A stretch of 64,000 nt of DNA from Pollenia angustigena. Lineage: Eukaryota > Arthropoda > Insecta > Diptera > Polleniidae. Made by a program: the position numbers and the translations under genes. The stretch is from assembly GCA_930367215.1 (NCBI GenBank), contig OV884057.1, positions 265,440,339 through 265,504,338 on the forward strand, written 5' to 3'. This document shows positions 1 through 11,352 of this stretch, in pieces. The notes below the pieces were generated by a model. That model was not told the origin of the DNA and ran no database searches. It saw nothing but the letters and a program-made list of their open reading frames with translations. The number at the start of each line of letters is the position of its first letter. The first letter of the stretch is position 1.

Positions 1-20
1 TGGGATCCCTCGGGATCCCA
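1..20. repeat. Perfect short palindrome at the window edge
   Basis: TGGGATCCC and GGGATCCCA face each other across a two-base spacer. It may be the tip of an inverted-repeat element that begins outside the window. Nothing else supports a function. Confidence 0.4.
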
Positions 21-547
21 ATTTGCACGAAAAGCGTTCCCGTACTTTTAATTTGTGTAAATGAGAGCGGATTTGAGAGAATAAAATTCTTCTTCTTCTT
101 GCACGAAACAGCCCAGACTTTTTCTTCGTGCAAATTGTGTAAATTGTCAAACAGCTGTAAAAAATCATGAACCAAATTTTGGAAAACGTGTTGTGGAGTA
201 AAATAATGTACTTAAATATAAAGTTGTATGTTTAAATATTAGGAAAACATAATGTTAGTTATTGTAAAAGTGTTTGTTTTGTTTAATTTTTGATAAAATT
301 AGTTTATTTCTACAGACAATATACAATTTTTCAAAAGTGGCATAAAATTGTATCGTTTTGTAAGGACTGTCAAAACAATGACTTTTTATTTTGTGCTTTA
401 AATATGGTTTTTTCTGTTCCCGTACTTTTGTGTAATTTTGTCTCTTTATGAGAGAAATTTATGCTTGCTCTCATTTTCACGAACTTTACCCAAAAAGTAA
501 AGAAACAGAGCTAATATTAGATGATAGCCAATCCTCTTTCAAATATT
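21..547. other. AT-rich stretch without a gene
   Basis: No coding sequence is recognised. The 14-mer GTTCCCGTACTTTT occurs twice in direct orientation (36-49 and 416-429), each time near a GTGTAA motif, so this is probably an old dispersed repeat or an internally repeated element. The left end lies outside the window. Confidence 0.4.
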
Positions 548-1280
548 GTTTCAACCAGGGACCGAAAATAACAGTTATATTGGAATTTTAAAACAAAAAA
601 AGCATATAGAATTTAATGTCGAAAAACTGATTCAAGTATACCATATTGTTCCTCATGCACTTGTCAATGATAAAATATATTGATTTTTATAATTTTGATT
701 TTTATATTTTAGATCAAACTTAACAGTTATTTTTTGATTTTTATTTTTTTGAACAAAAATAACTGTTATTTTTTGATTTTTATTTTTTCGATAAAAAATA
801 ACAGTTATTTTTTGATATTTATTTTTTTGAACAAAAATAACAGTTATTTTTTGATTTTTATTTTTTCGAGCAAAAATAAAAGTTATTCTCTAAATAAATG
901 TACGTGATTTAATAATTTGTTGACTTTAAATTTTTATTTTAGTGTGTAATTATCATTGGAATTCCTAATGCACATTAAAATAATTATTAAAGTCATCTAA
1001 ATTATTAAAACACGTAAATTTATTTCGAGAATAACCTTTAATTTTGCTCGAAAAAATAAAAATCAAATAATAACTGTTATTTTTGTTCAAAATATAAAAA
1101 TCAAAAAATAACTGTTATTTTTGCTCAAAAAAATAAAAATCAAAAAATAACAGTTATTTTTGTTCAAAAAAATAAAAATCAAAAAATAACTGTTATTTTT
1201 GCTCAAAAAAATCAAAAAATAACAGTTATCATCTGACTTTTATGAAAAAATGCATAACTGTTACGGTCCCTGGTTTCAAC
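548..1280. mobile_element. hAT-like MITE with subterminal tandem repeats
   Basis: The element proper is 556-1272 (717 bp). It starts CAGGGACCG and ends CGGTCCCTG, and is bordered by the identical 8-bp target-site duplication GTTTCAAC (548-555 and 1273-1280). An 8-bp TSD with CAGGG termini is the hAT signature. Inside each end, AT-rich units of roughly 55-60 bp, built on AATAACAGTTATTTTTTG, are repeated about four times and face each other across a short unique centre (about 890-1030). There is no transposase, so it would have to move in trans. The subterminal arrays may be multiplied transposase-binding sites; that part is inference. Confidence 0.85.
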
Positions 1281-1795
1281 TAGTGGCTGTAAAAAGTTAT
1301 ACCGTGTAAACAACTTTTATAAGTAATCGAAAACCGATAACAAATTGCTTTCTCTAAGGCAGCCCATACACGTTTCAATTCAATTGTCAACTGAGTCGGT
1401 CGTTGTCTAAATCAAAGCGTGTATGGCTTAGTAAATTGAATAGTTTGACAGTTGTCGAGTTGGTTGAAGAATAATCAAAAGAGTTTGATTTTTTTCAAGT
1501 TGAGTACTTAGTCTGCTCAATGGACTAAAGAAAGAAACTCGTTGAAGACTGAAACACTGGAGAGTATAATTCAATGTAAGTTTGATTTTAATATGACATG
1601 ATGCCTGTTTTATAACTGTATCAAAGACCGAAATGCAGTTCTAGAAAAAGTGCAATCTTCTGAAAATTCTTTTAGTTTAGAACATTTTAAGCTCAACTTT
1701 TTATTATTTTTCATCGTTTTTATGTACATGAAGTACACGTTAATTTTTTTCTATATATTGTTGGATTTAAAAATAAAAACTGGATGGTTTTTACA
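1281..1795. other. No gene; one short inverted repeat
   Basis: AGCCCATACACG (1361-1372) faces CGTGTATGGCT (1418-1428) across about 45 bp, so a small hairpin or the TIRs of a very short MITE are possible. No flanking duplication was found. The rest shows no recognisable feature. Confidence 0.35.
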
Positions 1796-2194
1796 TATCG
1801 CACCCTAAATACTAAACTGTAACAATTCTTAAAATTTCAGGAGAGCCAAAAAACAATTTATGTAAAAATGGTGCTTAAAAGGGTATTCACGTCACAAGTT
1901 GCACCCTTGCAAAAAAGCAAAAGTGCACAAATATAACAACAACCACACAGACAATTAGTTGGGCGTAAATAATTGTCTTTGTGGTTGTTGTTATGTTTTT
2001 GCACTTTTGCTTTTTTGCAAGGGTGCAACTTGTGACGTGAATAACCTTAATATTTAAAAAAAAAATTTAGTTCCTTAATGAAAAAAGTCCAATTTGAAGA
2101 AAGTTTTGCTATGCCTTATGAGAATTAATTTATGAAAAAAAGTAATTTTTGAAAAATTTCGAGTTGTGACCCTTTAGTATTTAGGGTGCGATAT
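1794..2194. mobile_element. TIR element with a long internal hairpin, TA-flanked
   Basis: TCGCACCCTAAATACTA near 1798 is matched by its reverse complement ending near 2191, and both ends abut TA. Inside lies a second, much longer inverted repeat (1879-2048): two arms of about 80 bp, nearly identical, separated by about 9-10 bases. No coding sequence. The TA flank and size suit a Tc1/mariner-type MITE. The inner hairpin may be a nested foldback element or part of the same element. Confidence 0.65.
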
Positions 2195-2994
2195 ACTACA
2201 TACATATACATAAAAAAAAAAACTTTTCTGTTGGTATAATTTTTTATCCATTTTTTGCATGTGTCCTAGTTGATAGGTTCAAACATCTGGCAGCCCTACA
2301 CTAGGAGTGACTCCTAGGCAGTTGTGGAACCTTTTCTTCAATATATATGAAGAATATAATTTATATGGAGCATTTCGCAGGATTTTTTTTAATTTTTAAA
2401 TTCTTTATTCAAAATTATGTACATACATATATATGAAGAATGTGCCAATGCAGAAAATTTATTTTCAATGACATTTTGACGTAAAATTTTTTAAATGCGG
2501 TTTTTGTGCCATTTACAATACAAAACAAAAAAACAAATATTCAAATGTATGCTATTCCAAAGAAATATGCATGCATTATTACCACACTTTCACTTTGCGG
2601 TAGGAATTTTGGAAAATCCACAGTTACAGTTAGAATTAAGAAATAAAGTCATAAATGCTTACATCTTTGTATTTTATTGTGCTTACAAAACCACACAACA
2701 CGGTATTTTATTGTGCAGTCGAAACCGCACTAATCGGTCTTGTAAAAAACTTAAATAACATATTCTATTGTTATACCTGGAACAGGTAGAAATATTAATC
2801 GTTCTGGCTTTGTTTTTTTTTTACAAAACATGGTCATGAAGGTCTCGACAGGTACTTTGATTAAAACAATTACAGTATAAATAAGAGTTCCTCAACCCCT
2901 TCACTGTCATATGGAAAGTGCTTGCGAAAGTGATTAGTGAAGTTTAAAGCCTTTGACAGTCTTGTATCTAATCAGTTATATTGAAATATCTAAG
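2195..2994. other. No gene recognised; small tandem duplication
   Basis: The 14-mer GTATTTTATTGTGC occurs at 2669-2682 and again at 2703-2716 (period 34). Short reading frames here show no recognisable motif. The stretch may include the 5' region of the decayed gene that starts at 2995. Confidence 0.35.
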
Positions 2995-4953
2995 ATGGAG
3001 GCGTGTAAAAAGTTTAATTACTTTTGTTATGTGTATGGGAAATATAAAAATATGCCAAGTCGCCGTAAAATCACTAATGAAACAAGTACCTTGTATGAAT
3101 CATATTTTTCTTTAAGGGTTATATATGGTAAGAGTTGGACACCATCAATAGTGTGTACACACTGCATTTACCATTTAAACAAGTGGGGAAAAAATGGAGA
3201 CGCCATGCTATTTGGTGTTGGAGAGATCCCATAGTTCATGTTGAAGATGAGTGTTATGCGTGCATAAATTATACAGCGGGTATGAACAGAAGAAAAATGA
3301 CTTATATATCTTATACTGCAACAACATATGCTCGATTTCCGCTGCCACATTCTGATGAAATTCCTGTTCCGGATAGCCAAATACCAACAGAACATATTCC
3401 CTCAATAATTCATTCTGTTGAAGCGGGTGGGCCAGCTACTTCAATGTATGAACCGTCATGCATCACGGTTCCATGCAGTCACAATGAAATCACGCAAGAT
3501 CGTCTGGATATAATGGTACGGCGTCTAAAATTATCTCAAAGATAGAGCATTCTCTTAACAAAAGAGCTAAAACGAGCTAATATTTTAGCACCAGGTGTAC
3601 AATTATACGGGGCTATCAATCGCCATAGAAGATTAACGACTTTTTTAAATCAATTGGCTTTGTTTTAACAATGCAAAATGAATATAATCCTGGAGATTGG
3701 CGCTTATTCATTGATTCTTCCAAAAGTAGCTTAAAAGCAGTTTTGCTACATGCCACTAATTTAAAAAGTCCTATTCCGATAGCACTAAGCACAAATACTA
3801 AAGAGACATACGCATCAATGAAAAAAATAATACAGTTAATTAAATATGAAGACCATAAGTGGAAAATATGCGCAGATTTAAAAGTGGTAGCTCTTTTAAG
3901 CTTTGTTCACAATCAGAGCAACAATTTCCGTTTTTTTTCTATCTTTTTTCTTTCCAAAGTATTTCATATATTTTCCTTTCATTTTTTGAACAAAAATTTA
4001 ACTAAAATTTTTTTAAAAATGTAACTAAGTTGAGTCTACTTTAACTTCAGCAACAATTTGTATGAACATGTTTCTGACGTTTAAAATAATTTTATTTAGT
4101 TTTGAATGAAAATTTTAACAAAATGTTGAACAAAATAATAATAAATGCATAATATTGTTGTGGCTAAAATTTGCATACGGTTTCTTAATGCAAAATGTGT
4201 GTGTGTTTGCAAAAGAAATTGTTGCTATATTATGAACACCAAGTGAATATATTTTTTTGATTGTGAACGAAGCTTTAAGAGGCGTGCTTCATGTGCTTAT
4301 GGAATACGCGTTTCGATGGCGACACGGGATTGGTCTTTACGTGAGGAAAGCAGATTGCATAGAAATAATGTTATTGAATAACCACTTGTGCCGATGGAAA
4401 AGATTTTGCTCCCTCCACTCCACATCAAACTGGGTATTGTAAAAAATTTTATAAAAGCATTGAGCCCAGATGGTGTTGCTTTTACCGAATTGCGCCGAAT
4501 TTTTCCACGATTAAGCGGCACTTTATTAAATTAGATTTATATTTCATATCATAATGTTTTTATTTTAAAGGAATTCTTAATGGACCGGACATTCGTCGTC
4601 TTATGAAGGACCATCAATTTGAGGTTGCATTGAATGATATCGAGCTGTTGGCCTGAAATTGTGTGAAATCAGTAATAGAAAATGTATTAGGAAATCATCG
4701 GTCTGAAAACTGGCCAATTTTAATCAAAAATATGCTAACCGCATTTAAAAACTTAAACGTTAGAATGTCATTGAAAATACATTTTTTGCATTACCATGCC
4801 GAAAAATTTAATGAACAATAACCTGCCGAGTCTGATGAACATGGCGAGAGATTTCACCAAGTAACAGCCAGGCTCGAACACTGGTATAGCGGCAAACAAC
4901 TTGATTCGCTATTAGGGGATATTTGTTGGAATCTGCAGGAGGAAGAAGAATAA
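2995..4953 (+). pseudogene. Decayed transposase-like zinc-ribbon gene (arthropod repeat family)
   Basis: Coding similarity runs left to right through several frames. An N-terminal zinc-ribbon-like part (2995-3186) has the order YFCYVYG, then WTPSIVCTHC. After a frame change comes CYAC with a SDEIPVP motif (about 3230-3385). A core with WRLFIDSSKSSLKAVLLH and ADLKVVALL lies at 3699-3897. The C-terminal part (about 4390-4950) contains PPLHIKLGI, GPDIRRLMKD, ENVLGNHRSENW and DEHGERFHQ. From memory, this motif order is that of a widespread arthropod family annotated as uncharacterised protein, repeated in many genomes and probably transposon-derived. It is broken by several frame changes, internal stops (for example TAG/TAA around 3543, 4440-4560 and 4655) and a junk segment at about 3900-4250. 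No TIRs were found, so the element's edges are unknown. Confidence 0.75.
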
Positions 4954-5039
4954 ATTTCTAAATAAAAACTTTAACTTTAACTTATTAACAACAAAAATAA
5001 ATGTTTTAAAATTTTTAAGTTTGGTTAATTTAAAAGATA

Positions 5040-5920
5040 AAAAAATTTCATCTACATTATGAAAAAATTAAAAGTTGTAGACAGACTTTAACCACTTATA
5101 GCTTATTTTATTTGGAACTTAGTTTTTTATATGCGTAGAACCCTAGCCTTAAATTTGGCCCCTGCAGCGCCTAGGATGCCCCTAGATGGGTCAAATGTAT
5201 GACCAACCCCACTTTATTTTTCATCTATTCTATTCCTTAAGGGGGCTTCTATACAAAATGTTCAATGCAGACTAGAAATACATTGAAGAAAAAGTCCCAT
5301 AAATGCCCAGGAGTTGCCCCTAGGATGATAAAATGTATGACTGGCCTCCATTAGTTTTTTGTTCTTAACATTTTCTCAAATTATACTTTCCCTTTATCAC
5401 CATCCCTAAGGGGGCTCCCATACAAATATTGCGTTTTATGAAATTCTTAAATTAATTAAAATTTGTCGACTTTTGTGAATAAAATCAAAAGTTGCAAACA
5501 GATTTTAATCATTTATGGCTTGTTTTGTTTGTAGCTTCGTTTTTTATAAGTCTGCAAAAAATTAGAAGCCTAGCTAGAAGCCTAGCATTTTTTAATTTTT
5601 TATGAGTTTTTAAAAAACAAAAATTTCGAAATTTTGATAAAAAAATGTTTCAATAACGACTACTCATATTAGAAAAAGAGTTTTACTTTTCTGAAATGAA
5701 ATTTTATTGCGGAATTTCGGTTTTTTAAATTAATTTCAATAAACTAAACCGTTTTTGAGTTACGCGAATATATGTATGTTGAGCAACCTCCTCCATTTTC
5801 GAAATAACGGTATATCTCGAAAACCAGAGCCAATCTGAAACCACTGGATTCAGCGTCCCCGAATTATGTTAGAACGCCATGTGCCCGGCTTGTCTGTTTT
5901 TTCAACTAGCATAGTGTAAT
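5040..5920 (+). repeat. Repeat family F, copy 1 (truncated)
   Basis: Matches the interiors of the elements at 47633-50376 and 57411-58621. Shared phrases include GCCTAGGATGCC with GGTCAAATGTATGACCAAC, the run GTTTTTGAGTTACGCGAA, and CGAAATAACGGTATATCTCG. The long TIRs seen in the other copies are missing here. Its right part is followed directly by a LINE fragment. There is a partial internal duplication (about 5060-5130 resembles 5485-5570). No coding sequence. Confidence 0.7.
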
Positions 5921-5932
5921 CAAACAGCTCTC

Positions 5933-6545
5933 AAGGTAGCAATAAATGGCACACGAACCATAATAGAAGACGTAGACAAATTTTGTTATCTTGGCAGCGA
6001 AGTACCTAAAGATGGTGGAGCGGATGATGACGTAATGGCAAGAATAAACAAAGCTCAACATGCATACTACAAACTAAAGAAAATTAAGTCATATCCCAGT
6101 GAACAAAACTTTCAATTTTCAACACCAGTGTTAAATCGGTCCTATTAGACGGCTGTGAAACATGGAAAGTGAAGGATGTGATATGCGGAAAACTTCAGGT
6201 AATCATCAATAAATGTTTGCGGCGCATATGTCGAATATTTTGGCCCTATACCATCTCTAATGAAGAGCTACTAAGAACTACAAATAACGAAGGAATAACA
6301 ACTGAAATAACACGTCGGAAGTTGCGATGGATAGGCCACACGTTACGTAAGACTGACAACGACATTGCAAAAATGGCCTATGAATGGAATCCCCAAGGGT
6401 CGAGTCACCCAGGAAGACCCAAAAGTACATGGATGAGATCTACTCATGCTGAATATAGATCCAGAGGAACGTGGCAGGAGATCAAACTCATTGCGCGAGA
6501 CAGACTACGATGGACTGATTTTGTTTCCGCCATATGCTCCGACTA
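5933..6545 (+). pseudogene. Non-LTR retrotransposon reverse transcriptase, C-terminal part (RTE-like)
   Basis: Translation gives the far C-terminal part of a LINE polyprotein. A segment with KFCYLGSEVPKDGG and ARINKAQHAYYKL (about 5933-6090) precedes a frame shift (about 6100-6165). An open stretch to 6545 then contains INKCLRRICRIFWPYTISN, RRKLRWIGHTLRK, WNPQGSSHPGRPKSTW and ARDRLRW. This order is characteristic of LINEs whose endonuclease half is often annotated 'craniofacial development protein 2-like' (RTE/BovB group). The catalytic RT motifs lie upstream of what is kept, so the copy is 5'-truncated, as LINEs usually are. It probably belongs to the same family as the fragment at 61764-64000. 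Confidence 0.85.
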
Positions 6546-6639
6546 GGAGTTTTTAAATATTTTTTTAGAATATTATAGTAGTTTTTAAATGTAAATATTA
6601 AAAATTTATTTAAGGAATAAAAAATAAAAAAATTAGAAT

Positions 6640-6930
6640 AACTCTACGACTTTTCAGTGTTGGCAAACGTATCAAGGATAATATTGTAGAATATGAGGGG
6701 AGATTATCTAATCCTCGATATGTATCTCTCAGACTAAAAAGCAAGAATTATTTTTGAATGCATTCAATATGATCATTATGAACCATATAATGTGCATCCC
6801 ATACAATCGAACCGTATTCCATGATTGGTCTAACGAGAGATGGTAAAGTTGTTTAGTGACGAAAGGAACATTGAATTCTTTCGCCCAACGTTTCATAATA
6901 GCCAGAGCTCAACGAGCCATGTTGACCATC
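6640..6930 (-). pseudogene. Jockey/I-type LINE reverse transcriptase, C-terminal fragment
   Basis: The minus strand encodes, in order, IMKRWAKEFNVPFVTKQLY, then (frame slightly disturbed) RPIMEYGSIVWDAHY, a phrase resembling IECIQK, and LRDTYRG...LIRLPTLKSRR. RPIxEYGSIVW followed by an xRLEKVQKxF-like helix is the usual C-terminal region of jockey/I-clade reverse transcriptases in flies. The fragment has an internal stop, no catalytic FADD box and no poly(A) end that can be assigned. It lies tail-to-tail with the RTE-like fragment at 5933-6545 and belongs to another LINE group. Confidence 0.75.
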
Positions 6931-7167
6931 ATTCCATTCAATAGTTAACATATTAAATTTAAGGTTGCCAAAAAATAAGGTCAAAACCAATACTTAAAAA
7001 GGCTGCTAATTTTTTTTTTATTTTGGTTTGATAGTAGTTTTAAGAAATGATATGTATGCTGTATGACTGTAAAATATCTAATTTCTATTTTAGTTTAATT
7101 TAAAATTCAAAGCAATAGAACTTTTGAGGGCCATCTGTAACCCAATGTACACCTTTTTTTCTCAATA
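6931..7167. other. No feature recognised
   Basis: AT-rich sequence between the LINE fragment and a short TIR element. No coding similarity or repeat was recognised. Confidence 0.4.
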
Positions 7168-7558
7168 ATTGAAGCACAGCCGCGAATAACGTTTTAAGTT
7201 ACGAAATAATAATTTTTCAGGAGAGCAAAAAAACGTTTTTTGACAGGCAGCATTTTTTGTTTTAAAAATTTTTTTTTTTCTATTATTTAAAATAATGATA
7301 ATAAAAACTTTAATGCAACAGGGTTTTTAAACATTATTCCGCACTGCAAAATCCTTTCGGTTTCATCATTATGTTAGTAACTTGCAATGTTCTTCCACTG
7401 GCTGACACTTTGTACGCCATTTTGAAGGCGTTAAGGTGCATAGTTTTGGTTGATTTGATGTTTAAACTGTGTAAGAGAGTAAAGTCAACGTTTATCTGCA
7501 AAAAAACAGTTTTTGCAAAATGTGGCGTTTACAACGTTTTTCGCGGCTGTGCTTCAAT
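7168..7558. mobile_element. Short TIR element (MITE)
   Basis: ATTGAAGCACAGCCGCGAA at the left end is matched in reverse complement at the right end (TTCGCGGCTGTGCTTCAAT), continuing into AACGTT in both arms. The target duplication is not clear. There is no transposase. A short frame read through the right half crosses the inverted repeat and is taken as chance. Confidence 0.5.
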
Positions 7559-8128
7559 TGTTTACAGAATCTTCATATATTAAATATGAACTAACAATAA
7601 TTAATCAACTCATATCCTAATGCTTTGTTTTGTGTCCTGCCAGTGCCAGACAACAAATTTCGTCATCACGGTTTCTGTTAACATATTATATATATATATA
7701 TAGGTGTTTATCGCTCTTCTGATTGGGTTAGAGCTGCAGTTTCTCTTCTTCTTAAGCGAGTGGATTTGGTTGTAGTTCAAGCCTTTTAAATAGTTTACTG
7801 CATATTTTGTAACCATAGTTTTTTACTAAAGGCACATTAAGATCCTTTTGGATGTTTGCGTTTTTTACATACCAGGGAGTGGCTGTGATTATTCGAAGAA
7901 GTTCATTTTTGCGCCTTTGAATTTTTTAAATCCGCTTTGCGTTTTTGATTCCGATTTGCGTCGCTATATACTATTGCATTTTTTCACTGAAGTCATAATC
8001 ATATGTGAAGAATTTTTCTATTTCTTAAAAGGCGAATTCCTTGTTAATTCTGTTAGGTAAGTTATTCTAAGAATAGTTGCGTGATAGGAAGTAAGAATTT
8101 AGTTCTAAATAAGAAGTTGTGTAGAAAA
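7559..8128. other. No gene recognised; (TA)n run
   Basis: A TA dinucleotide run lies at about 7685-7702. Short frames on both strands show nothing recognisable. Confidence 0.35.
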
Positions 8129-8260
8129 ATGAGTGCAAAGAAAAGAAAATGCATTAGTTTGGAACTAAAATTGGACGTTATAAAACGTTTTAAGTCGTGT
8201 GAAAAGTAAAAACAGTAAAAAGAATTTGCAACAGAGCTCGAGTTAATAGCAAATGAGATT
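8129..8260 (+). pseudogene. pogo/Tigger-type transposase N-terminal fragment (CENP-B-like HTH)
   Basis: ATG at 8129 opens MSAKKRKCISLELKLDVIKR, then FKSCEK and a stop (8207). The same frame goes on after two stops with KEFATELELIANEI. This is the start of the helix-turn-helix domain used by pogo/Tigger transposases and CENP-B: a basic start, LxLELKLDVIKR, then a K-rich turn and a second helix. The rest of the domain and the DDE catalytic part are absent, so it is a broken remnant with no assignable TIRs. It lies about 80 bp left of the 3.6-kb transposon. The unrelated-looking fragment at 36210 has the same domain type. Confidence 0.65.
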
Positions 8261-9016
8261 TTATTTTTTATTTAATGTTTTTGTGAATATGGATAAATGA
8301 GATAAATAAATTATTGCTATGTTTTTAAGAATATATAGAGCAATTCCATATGAAAGCGATCACCTTTTGGACGACCCCTCTCCGATTTTAAAATAAATAG
8401 TCTCAATCGATTGCCCAGCAAAAAATAATGTACCTACATATTTTTTTTTTTTTTTATAGTGACTGGTTAAGTGGTGGTGTACACCACTGTCATGTGAAAA
8501 ATTGAAGAATTCTTCATAAGGGACCTCATTGAAAGTTGTTTAAAAAAAAAACTACTAAAGCGATCGCAACGAGTGATAGCTCGTTGGAAAGGTATTGAAT
8601 CAGGCTTTAATTGAAAAATAAAATTTTCCTAATTTTTCTTAGAAATTTACCTTTAAATTTTAACATGAAAATTAAATTTTCCGATTTTCCACAGAAGCTC
8701 CTAAATTTTCCGTCAAATTTTTTTTTTTTTTGGATTCCTCATAATTTTTGCTTTAAGAATCAGCAATAAAAAAATGGGCCCCGACTCCTTGTTTGGACAG
8801 GAGAAGAGCATTTAAGAGACCACCTTGTTAAAAATACATTTTAAAAATTATTTTACAGTTAAAAATACATTTATGAAGAAAAAATCAATTTTTTTTTTAA
8901 GAGCCCTAAGTTGAGTGTGTAGTGAATATGGTCTGCCTGCCTTCACAAGATCGGCCATAAATCCATGGATAATAGCAGCAGTGGCATGCAATGGCACACC
9001 AAACCCGACTGAGGCT

Positions 9017-9182
9017 ACAGGTCATAAAATGTTTTGTAAATTTTTTAAATTACCAGGTAATAAATATTTCGCCTAAAATGACACGTGCAGAAACAAGTCA
9101 TAAAACACGGATTTTCCATAAATATGGCGAAATATTTATTACCTGGTAATTTAAAAAATTTGCAAAACATTTTATGACCTGT
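9017..9182. repeat. Palindrome upstream of the transposase gene
   Basis: ACAGGTCATAAAATGTTTTG (from 9017) and its reverse complement (to 9182) enclose further matching arm sequence, including ATTACCTGGTAAT-type blocks. The arms are about 62 bp around a centre of about 40 bp. A third, partial copy of the arm tip (AACATTTTATGACC) lies at 9224-9237. It may be a nested MITE or a regulatory or subterminal part of the host transposon, since it sits about 250 bp before the first ATG of the transposase. Confidence 0.7.
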
Positions 9183-9432
9183 GGTCGGCTTATTGGCAGT
9201 AACCAATTAAGTCCCTCTTTAAAAAACATTTTATGACCAGTAGTTCACGCAAATTTTCCTTTTAAAGAAAAGCAAATATCGCTTATTTTTTTTACCTATT
9301 TTTTACCAAAAAATAAATATAAATACTTCACACACTCTGAGTCAAATTTCAGTTGAATACTAAACGAGAAAGTGTTAAAGTGTTTTTTTTTGTAAAGTCA
9401 AGAGTGAAGCTGTAAAGACAATTTAAAGTAAA

Positions 9433-11352
9433 ATGAATAAATTTTGCTGCAATCCGTTTAACAAGAGTGGACATCGTTCGAAAAAGTATTAAAATTAACT
9501 GGTGTTTCGAAGCGATACATGAATGAATTAAATATACAATACGGTGAAGAAGCAGAATTCATTTGCCCCAAGTGTAAAATCGATTTGTCTCAACAAGCAA
9601 ATGCATTGAAACAAATGCAGCCACAATCCGAGAGTGAAATGACAAGTGAACAAAATGTTTCATCTGATAGTGAGGCAGACATTCCGATGGTCAATATGTC
9701 TTTGAGTCCTTTGAATGAGGCTATTACCACTTTAGGTGAAACGCCTATTAGAAAAAGAAAGTTGCGAAGTGAAACATACAGGAAAGAGAAAAAAGGCAAG
9801 GTTATGAGTGCAATCGCGACAATATTTGATGAAGGCTCTGATAACGAATGCAGTCAAGCAGATGACGTTGATGACGGCAAACAAATGATTGAGCAGTTGA
9901 AAAGAAAATTCAATTAAGCGACCACTTTTCCGGAGAAATATCTCATTTTATCTGTGCTGCCTCAATCATGGTCTATACGCAAGATTTCTGAACAGTTTCA
10001 AACATCTTTTTACATCGCGAGAAGAAGCAAAGAATTAGTTCGACAGAAGGGCATATTGGCGACTCCCACCAAGAAATTTGGCTCAGGGACCCTCAGCGAA
10101 GCAACGGTGAAATTGATTCAAGATTTTTACTGCAATGATGACAACAGCCGCGCCTGCCCAGGTACACGTGACTATGTTATCACACGTGAAGATGGAGAAA
10201 AAGTACACAAGCAGCGCAGATTATTATTATGTAATCTATCCGAAGCATACCATCAGTTCAATGAGAAATACCCAGCAGAAAAAGTGGGATTTTCTAAGTT
10301 TGCCATCCTACGACCAAAAGAATGCGTGCTGGCATTAGACAGGCACGGAACGCATTCAGTCTGCGTTTGCATGTTTCATCAAAACATCAAATTAATTTTC
10401 TTTCCATGCAAGAAATTGAAAGTATTTCACGGTGAAATTGAAACATATAGGGACCTCCTGTCGAAGTCGTTGTGCGCATACCCCACGGAAAATTGTCATC
10501 TGTCCAAATGCGACAATTGTCCGAAGATTGACGAGCTAGAGCAATATTTGGCGGAAAAGTTTGAACAGCTGTTAATTCAGGAGGTGCATTTCAAACAGTG
10601 GATAATTAGCAGCGGCAGATGTTCCCTTGAGACCGTGGTAAAGCAGATTCCGGAATTCATCGAGGAATTCGGATTCAAGTTGAATGAACTGAAGGCGCAC
10701 CATTTCATTTCCGTGATGCAATCGAAATTTCTAAAGGAAAGTAAAGAGAAATTAGCCCAAAATGAAGATAACGAACTTCAGACCGTAAGCCTTGTTGTTG
10801 TCGCGGAGAGTTTATAATTATGTGTCCGTTTATTTATTTCAAATGAAACTGTTTGAATTCTTAAGATCAAAATTCGATGCAATCGACAAAGTAACGTTTT
10901 TCTCAGACGGCGCGGCTTCTCAGTACAAGAATAAAAAAAATTTTTACAATCTTTGCATAATTGAAGAAGAACAAAACTGCAAGGTCGAGTGGCACTTTTT
11001 CGCGACGTCCCACGGTAAGGGCCCATGCGATGCGTTAGGGGGAACCCTAAAACGCATGGCGACTAAGGCAAGTTTGCAAAGGCCATATACTGACCAGATC
11101 TTAAATGTACAACATTTGTTTTCGTGGATTCAAAGCAAGGAAATTGCCATTAACACAGTTTTATGCACTCAAAAAGAACACGATGCCATGGAGCGACGAA
11201 TTCAAAACAGATATAATAATGTCAAAACTATAACTGGAACGCAAAAGTTTCATTGCTTCATACCAAATATTTCTGATATGTCAATTAATGTAAAGCGGTA
11301 CTTACTCTTCGTCTGCCGACGTGCTAAATTTAAAGTTACTTTAATTTTATAG
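9433..11352 (+). pseudogene. Transposase of the 3.6-kb element, lightly damaged
   Basis: ATG at 9433 begins MNKFCCNPFNKSGHRSKK. One missing base (about 9490) shifts into the frame that holds FICPKCKIDL (about 9557-9586), giving a CC...CxxC zinc-binding N-terminus. A single in-frame TAA at 9915-9917 interrupts an otherwise open frame to 10817. That stretch holds CVLALDRHGTHSVCVCMFHQ (first likely catalytic Asp, about 10325-10380) and a cysteine cluster CHLSKCDNCPK. A frame change with probable loss of coding sequence near 10790-10850 precedes the last part: TFFSDGAASQYKN (second likely catalytic Asp), WHFFATSHGKGPCDALGG and GTQKFHCFIP. From memory, the order matches an arthropod DDE-type transposase family. 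With only about three lesions it is the best-preserved coding sequence in the window. It cannot make a full protein as it stands. Confidence 0.85.
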
